Shown here piece after piece: positions 59,765-64,000 of a stretch of DNA of 64,000 nt. The stretch spans positions 186,001 to 250,000 of the forward strand of contig NZ_JAJEJQ010000002.1 in assembly GCF_021390575.1 (NCBI RefSeq), in the 5' to 3' direction. Source of the stretch: Paraburkholderia adhaesiva (lineage in GTDB: Bacteria > Pseudomonadota > Gammaproteobacteria > Burkholderiales > Burkholderiaceae). How positions within the stretch are numbered: the stretch's first letter is position 1; each line of letters opens with the position of its first letter. The notes under the pieces are model-generated. The model was not told the DNA's origin and did no database searches. It saw nothing but the letters and a program-made list of their open reading frames with translations. The translations under genes and the position numbers were made by a program.

Positions 59765-60315
59765 AAGCGCGATTGATCTATGTGATGGGACCGTCGGGGG
59801 CGGGCAAGGACTCGTTGCTCGGCTTCGCGCGAACTCGCCTCGCGACGGACGGCATCGTGTTCGCGCATCGCTACATCACGCGTCCCGAAGGCGCCGGCGA
59901 GAACCACATCGCGCTCACCGACGACGAGTTCGAACTGCGTTCGCGTCACGGTCTCTTTGCCATGCAGTGGCACAGCCATGCGATGCGCTACGGTGTCGGC
60001 GTGGAAATCGACCAGTGGCTCGCGCTCGGCTGCACGGTGGTCGTGAACGGCTCGCGCGCGTACGCCAATCAAGCGCTCGCGCGCTATCCGCAGATGATGT
60101 TCGTCCACGTCGAGGCCGCGCCTTTGGTGCTCGCAGCGCGTCTCGCGTCGCGCGGACGCGAAACGGCCGAGCAGATTGCCGCGCGCCTTGCGCGCCAGGC
60201 GCGGTTCGAGGCCCCGGCGGGCGCGAGCGTCGTGCATATCGACAACTCGGGGCGCCTCGCGGACGCGGGCAATGCGTTCGTCGACGTCGTGCATCGCGTG
60301 GCGGCCGGGGGCTGA
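59761..60315 (+). CDS. phnN: Ribose 1,5-bisphosphate phosphokinase
   Basis: PhnN phosphorylates ribose 1,5-bisphosphate to PRPP, closing the C-P lyase pathway. The 184-residue kinase has a P-loop MGPSGAGKDSLLGFARTRLA, HRYITRPEGAGENHIALTDD and LFAMQWHSHAMRYGVGVEID, with AARLASRGRETAEQIAARLA near the end. It is typical in length and follows DUF1045 by overlap. Confidence 0.94.
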   Translation: MKARLIYVMGPSGAGKDSLLGFARTRLATDGIVFAHRYITRPEGAGENHIALTDDEFELRSRHGLFAMQWHSHAMRYGVGVEIDQWLALGCTVVVNGSRAYANQALARYPQMMFVHVEAAPLVLAARLASRGRETAEQIAARLARQARFEAPAGASVVHIDNSGRLADAGNAFVDVVHRVAAGG

Positions 60316-60442
60316 GCGCACTGCAGACGCGCCAGTAAGCTGGAAGGGCGCGCGAAAGGAGCGCGAAGGCCGCGCGGATTTTCCTCGCGCGCTGCATCCG
60401 TGAGAACATGGACGCGCCCCGCGAACTCATACGAGAGAGCCA

Positions 60443-61336
60443 TTGGACCGCTTCCAGCAGATGCAGATTTTCACGCGGATCGTCGAGCGCCACAGCTTCA
60501 CGAAGGCGGCCGAGGACCTGAACCTGCCGCGTGCGACTGTCACGAACTCGATCAAGAGTCTTGAAACGCGACTGAACGTGCGACTCCTCGAGCGCACGAC
60601 GCGCCACGTGAAGCCGACGGCCGAGGGCGACGCCTACTACAGGCACTGCGTGCGCCTGCTCGCCGACGTCGAAGAAACCGAGGGAGCGTTTAGCGAGACC
60701 GAACCGCAAGGGCGTCTTCGCGTGAACATGCAGGGCACGCTTGCCCGGTACTTCGTCGTGCCGCGGTTGCCGGAATTTCTGGCGCGCTACCCGCGCGTCG
60801 AACTGTTCCTCGGCTCGGGCGACCAGTACGTCGACCTGGTGCGCGAAGGGGTCGACTGTGTGCTGCGCGCGGGCGAACTGTCCGATTCGTCGATGATCGC
60901 AAGACGCGTCGCGCTGCTGGAGCAGGTGACGTGCGCGAGCCCGGCATATCTCGAACGCCGCGGTGAACCGGATTCGATCGACGCGCTTGCCGAGGGGCAC
61001 GAGGCGGTCAATTACCTTTCGCCCGCGACCGGGCGCGCGCACCCGCTGGAATTCACGACGCCTCAGGGCGTGCGCAACGTGACGCTGCCTGGCCCCGTGG
61101 CGGTAAATGGCGCGGAGTTGTATACCGCCGCGGCGATCGCAGGACTCGGGATGGTGCAGGTGCCGCGCTACCGGGTTCACGAACAACTGGCGAACGGAGA
61201 ACTGTGCGTCGTGCTGCCCGCGCACCCGCCGCCGCAGATGCCCATTTCGGTGCTTTATCCGCAGAACCGGCAGTTGTCGCTGCGCGTTCGAACGTTCGCG
61301 GACTGGCTCGTGCAGTTGTTTGCGGACGTGTCGTGA
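60443..61336 (+). CDS. LysR-family transcriptional regulator
   Basis: The 297-residue protein has a LysR winged helix, MQIFTRIVERHSFTKAAEDL then NLPRATVTNSIKSLETRLNV and RLLERTTRHVKPTAEG, followed by a PBP2-type effector domain (about 90-295). The start is TTG at 60443 after GAGAG. It follows phnN in the same direction with 127 bases between, so it may be unrelated to phosphonate use. The regulated genes are unknown. Confidence 0.9.
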   Translation: MDRFQQMQIFTRIVERHSFTKAAEDLNLPRATVTNSIKSLETRLNVRLLERTTRHVKPTAEGDAYYRHCVRLLADVEETEGAFSETEPQGRLRVNMQGTLARYFVVPRLPEFLARYPRVELFLGSGDQYVDLVREGVDCVLRAGELSDSSMIARRVALLEQVTCASPAYLERRGEPDSIDALAEGHEAVNYLSPATGRAHPLEFTTPQGVRNVTLPGPVAVNGAELYTAAAIAGLGMVQVPRYRVHEQLANGELCVVLPAHPPPQMPISVLYPQNRQLSLRVRTFADWLVQLFADVS

Positions 61337-61438
61337 TGGCGTGGTGAGGGCCGTGGGCGCGGGCCAGACGATTGGCGCGCGCTGCCGCCATGCTGTGCCC
61401 GCCGTGTTCCAGAGGCCGCCACGTGCGGCCAGTCGCGC

Positions 61439-62263
61439 TCAGGTGCGCAGCGCAACCATACTGGAGACGCGCTGGGCAGCTTGCTGAAGCGGTCCGAGGA
61501 ACGTCTTGACCATCTGCTTCGCCGACGTGCGCTGCGCATTCCCGCTAATGTTCATCGCCGCGATCACGCGGCCTTGGCGGTTCCGGATCGGCGCGGAGAT
61601 CGAGATCAGGCCGCCTTCCAGTTCCTGATCGACGATGGCCCAGCCCTGCGAGCCCACCTGCGCGATGATTTTCTTCAGCTTGTCTATGTCGGTGACGGTG
61701 TTCGGCGTGTGCGCGCGGAGCGGCGTGGCACTGAGCGTGGCGTCGAGCGTTTCCTCGTCGAGGGCGGAGAGCAGCACGCGCCCCATCGATGTGCAGTAGG
61801 CGGGTAGCCGGCTGCCGATCGAGAGGTTGATCGTCATGATCTTGTGCGTCGGCACGCGCAGGACATAGACGATTTCGGTGCGGTCGAGCACGGCCGCGGA
61901 GCAACTCTCGTGCACCTCGGCCGACAGTTCCTCCATGACGGGCTCGGCGAGATTCCAGAACGGCATCGACGTGAGGTAGGCGAAGCCGAGGTCGAGGATC
62001 TTCGGTGTCAGGCGGAAGAGCCGGCCTTCGGCTTCGACATAACCGAGCGTCTGGAGCGTAAGCAGGATGCGGCGAGCGCCGGCACGGGTCAGGCCGGTGG
62101 CGGTGGCGACGTCGGTGAGCGTCTGTGCGGGACTGTCGGCGTTGAACGCCCGGATGACCGAAAGCCCGCGCGCGAACGACTGCACGTAGGAATCGCCCGG
62201 TTTGTCGGGGATCTCTGCTGGCTCGGCGAAACGGTCGGGCGAGGCGCTGGATGCGGAGGTCAT
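61439..62263 (-). CDS. IclR-family transcriptional regulator, PcaR/PobR-like
   Basis: The 274-residue protein has an IclR winged helix (about 28-90), YVQSFARGLSVIRAFNADSP, LTDVATATGLTRAGARRILL and TLQTLGYVEAEGRLFRLTPK, with an effector domain with CSAAVLDRTEIVYVLRVPTH and LPAYCTSMGRVLLSALDEET and GGLISISAPIRNRQGRVIAA. This pattern is closest to PcaR/PcaU/PobR, regulators of protocatechuate-type pathways, but no pca genes are in view. It is divergent from the isomerase gene. Confidence 0.9.
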   Translation of the reverse strand: MTSASSASPDRFAEPAEIPDKPGDSYVQSFARGLSVIRAFNADSPAQTLTDVATATGLTRAGARRILLTLQTLGYVEAEGRLFRLTPKILDLGFAYLTSMPFWNLAEPVMEELSAEVHESCSAAVLDRTEIVYVLRVPTHKIMTINLSIGSRLPAYCTSMGRVLLSALDEETLDATLSATPLRAHTPNTVTDIDKLKKIIAQVGSQGWAIVDQELEGGLISISAPIRNRQGRVIAAMNISGNAQRTSAKQMVKTFLGPLQQAAQRVSSMVALRT

Positions 62264-62523
62264 GGGCGACGGAAAGGGCCGACGGGGGCCTTATAAACCG
62301 TACACAATAACGCAAGCATCCTGTTTCGCCAACCTGCGGCCAGGCTTGCGTGGGGGCGGGCTGGGGAAGTCCCCGGCGCATGTCCGGGAAGTGCCTCCGG
62401 CGCGCCGCGACGGCCTGCGCGGACTGCAGTGCACGGTACGCGCGGCGCGCGCGAGGCGCTATGCTACTCGCCTTGCCGCGCCGGCGCCGGCGCATACGAA
62501 CCGACTGAAAGGAGACCACGACC

Positions 62524-63312
62524 ATGCCCCGCTTTGCGGCCAATCTGACGATGATGTACAACGAGCACGCCTTTCCCGACCGCATCGCGGCGGCGGCGCG
62601 CGACGGCTTCGCGGCGGCCGAGTGCCTGTTCCCCTACGACCTCGCTGCCGATGACCTGAAGTCTCGCCTCGATTCGAGCGGCATCGAACTGGTGCTCTTC
62701 AACGCGCCGCCCGGCGACTGGGCCGCCGGCGAACGCGGGATAGCTTCGTTGCCGGGCCGCGAGGACGAATTCCGCCGCGGCGTCGATCGGGCGCTCGACT
62801 ACGCCCGCGTGGTGGGAACCCGCCGCGTGCATGTGATGGCGGGGCTGCGCGACGCGGCGACGCCGCTCGAGGCGCAGCGCGAGCTTTACCTGCGCAACCT
62901 GGCCTGGGCGACTGAGCAGGCGCGGTCCGACGGCATCACGATCCTGATCGAGCCGATCAACACGCGCGACATGCCCGGCTATCTGCTGAACCGCCAGGAC
63001 GACGCGCAGGCGATCCGCACCGAACTCAACGCGACGAACCTGCGAGTGCAGTTCGACTGCTACCACTGCCAGATCGTCGAGGGCGACCTGGCGATGAAGC
63101 TGCGTCGCGACATCGCCGGGATCGGCCACGTTCAGATCGCGGGCGTTCCCGAGCGTCACGAGCCGGACACCGGCGAGGTGAACTATCCGTACCTGTTCGC
63201 GTTACTCGACGAACTCGGCTACGCGGGATGGATCGGCTGCGAATACCGTCCGCGTAAAGAGACGTCGGCGGGACTGGGTTGGCTGCAGCCCTGGTTGCCG
63301 CGTCGCGCGTGA
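62524..63312 (+). CDS. hyi: Hydroxypyruvate isomerase / 2-oxo-tetronate isomerase family
   Basis: The 262-residue TIM-barrel protein has [78 protein letters not shown] (metal Glu), [20 protein letters not shown] and [20 protein letters not shown] and [20 protein letters not shown] (second Glu). These are Hyi/OtnI signatures. The exact substrate, hydroxypyruvate or 2-oxo-tetronate phosphate, cannot be decided without neighbours such as gcl/glxR or otn genes. Confidence 0.9.
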   Translation: MPRFAANLTMMYNEHAFPDRIAAAARDGFAAAECLFPYDLAADDLKSRLDSSGIELVLFNAPPGDWAAGERGIASLPGREDEFRRGVDRALDYARVVGTRRVHVMAGLRDAATPLEAQRELYLRNLAWATEQARSDGITILIEPINTRDMPGYLLNRQDDAQAIRTELNATNLRVQFDCYHCQIVEGDLAMKLRRDIAGIGHVQIAGVPERHEPDTGEVNYPYLFALLDELGYAGWIGCEYRPRKETSAGLGWLQPWLPRRA

Positions 63313-63799
63313 TATCAGTACAAAAAGACGCCGGGTGAAATTTATCCGGCGTCTTTTTTGATATAAGGCAAATTCAATAATTCTGAAATTATTGACGCGT
63401 GTTTTTGGGATTCGGTATTAGTCACATACGCCCAGTTTTTCCGCTATTTCAGCCGGCCATTCAAACGAACTCGCAAAATGTGAGATAACGGGCCGCTGAA
63501 ATTTCCTGCTTCTGGCGCGGCAAATCGTCCGCTCGCGCCCAGTCCTGGCCGTCCTTCCTCGCTCCGTCGCACCGTGCCCTCCGGGCCTCGAAAGCACGTT
63601 GAAAGTTAATTGCGTCGTTCCGTCGCAGTTGCCCTTCTGACACCCGAGGCAACCGGGATTGTTTAGCAAAGATCAAATTTAGCGTTTGACTCCTTACGTA
63701 GAATTGCGCCGAATGCGACACGGGTGCATTTTGCGTCGCTTTTTGAGACGCAAATGTGGTTGAGCGTTTAAAAGGTGTTTAACGGAAAAACGTGCAAAT
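63313..63799. other. Intergenic stretch before cyoA
   Basis: Nearly 490 bases without a supported gene. A strong terminator lies at its left end; the rest is AT-richer and should hold the cyo promoter. Confidence 0.55.
63322..63359 (+). terminator. Terminator after the isomerase gene
   Basis: AAAAGACGCCGG and CCGGCGTCTTTT form a long stem followed by T residues, with a matching A run on the other side. Confidence 0.92.
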
Positions 63800-64000
63800 A
63801 TGACAAACAGAAAAGCCTTAAAAAGGTGGCTCATCCCCCTCGGCAGCGGGCTGACCGTATTACTTTCAGGCTGTAGCGGCAACTTTGCGCTGCTCGACCC
63901 GAAGGGCAGCATCGGAGTTGCCGAAAAGTCGCTGATCACCACTGCAACAGTGACCATGCTGGCGGTCGTAGTGCCGGTGATCATCCTCACCCTGTGGTTC
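63800..64000 (+). CDS. cyoA: Cytochrome bo ubiquinol oxidase subunit II, N-terminal part
   Basis: The first 67 codons of CyoA, cut by the window end. The protein starts [20 protein letters not shown], has a lipobox ([19 protein letters not shown]) and then the first transmembrane helix region [20 protein letters not shown], a standard CyoA beginning. Subunit II sits in the inner membrane and supports quinol oxidation. cyoBCD should follow to the right. Confidence 0.9.
   Translation, partial: MTNRKALKRWLIPLGSGLTVLLSGCSGNFALLDPKGSIGVAEKSLITTATVTMLAVVVPVIILTLWF

Overview
The window is high-GC chromosomal DNA from a betaproteobacterium, most likely Burkholderiaceae of the Paraburkholderia/Caballeronia type. 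Pointers are a DUF4148 signal-peptide protein, DUF2968, a DUF938 methyltransferase, a complete C-P lyase operon and the start of a cytochrome bo oxidase operon. The genus is an inference from gene content; no rRNA or complete tRNA is present.

Region 1 (1 to about 22.74 kb) is the right part of a temperate phage genome. A leftward operon (from about 10.44 kb down to base 1) carries a Cro-like regulator, a ParB-like protein, lambda O/P-like replication proteins, a RusA-like resolvase, small proteins, an HNH nuclease and a second ParB-like protein. It then runs into a 7-deazaguanine DNA-modification set (dpdA, gat-queC, folE, queD, queE) and ends in the small and large terminase genes. A rightward operon (10.92 to 18.16 kb) carries an RNA polymerase alpha-CTD-like protein, a YqaJ-type exonuclease with a candidate annealing protein, and many small proteins, several in paralogous pairs. 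The 0.49 kb between the operons holds six GGAGAC repeats at exact 11-bp spacing, an AT-rich block and an operator-like palindrome. The right end has an accessory gene pair, a MITE-like element, an exported beta-flower protein and a large serine recombinase. The phage interrupts a short-chain dehydrogenase gene whose 3' part follows at 22741-23022. The five modification genes should make preQ0, put it into DNA and, through the GAT-QueC fusion, probably convert it to deoxyarchaeosine, protecting phage DNA from restriction.

Region 2 (22.7 to 36 kb) is host core DNA: a Sir2 deacylase, a DUF938 methyltransferase, gnd, a DUF4148 protein followed by a non-coding 40-bp repeat array, DUF2968, a LysM/M23 lipoprotein, threonine aldolase, an MFS exporter and glycogen phosphorylase.

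Region 3 (36 to 52 kb) is more fluid. Two identical 1284-bp IS3-family copies, each with its own 3-bp target duplication, disrupt a FecR-domain gene (in an operon with an OmpA lipoprotein and a CHASE2 protein) and a membrane protein gene beside a DUF1493 carrier-like gene. Between them lie periplasmic binding proteins, an enoyl-CoA hydratase, a flavin disulfide reductase and a VOC protein. An AT-richer orphan type VI secretion cassette (hcp, candidate toxin, candidate immunity protein) follows. The IS-disrupted cassette is flanked by about 250-bp imperfect direct repeats that resemble tRNA 3' ends.

Region 4 (52 to 64 kb) holds the phosphonate C-P lyase genes phnGHIJKLM (leftward), divergent from phnF, a DUF1045 gene and phnN. 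A tandem HutC/PhnF-type operator lies between phnG and phnF. LysR and IclR regulators, a hydroxypyruvate-isomerase-like gene and the 5' end of cyoA complete the window.
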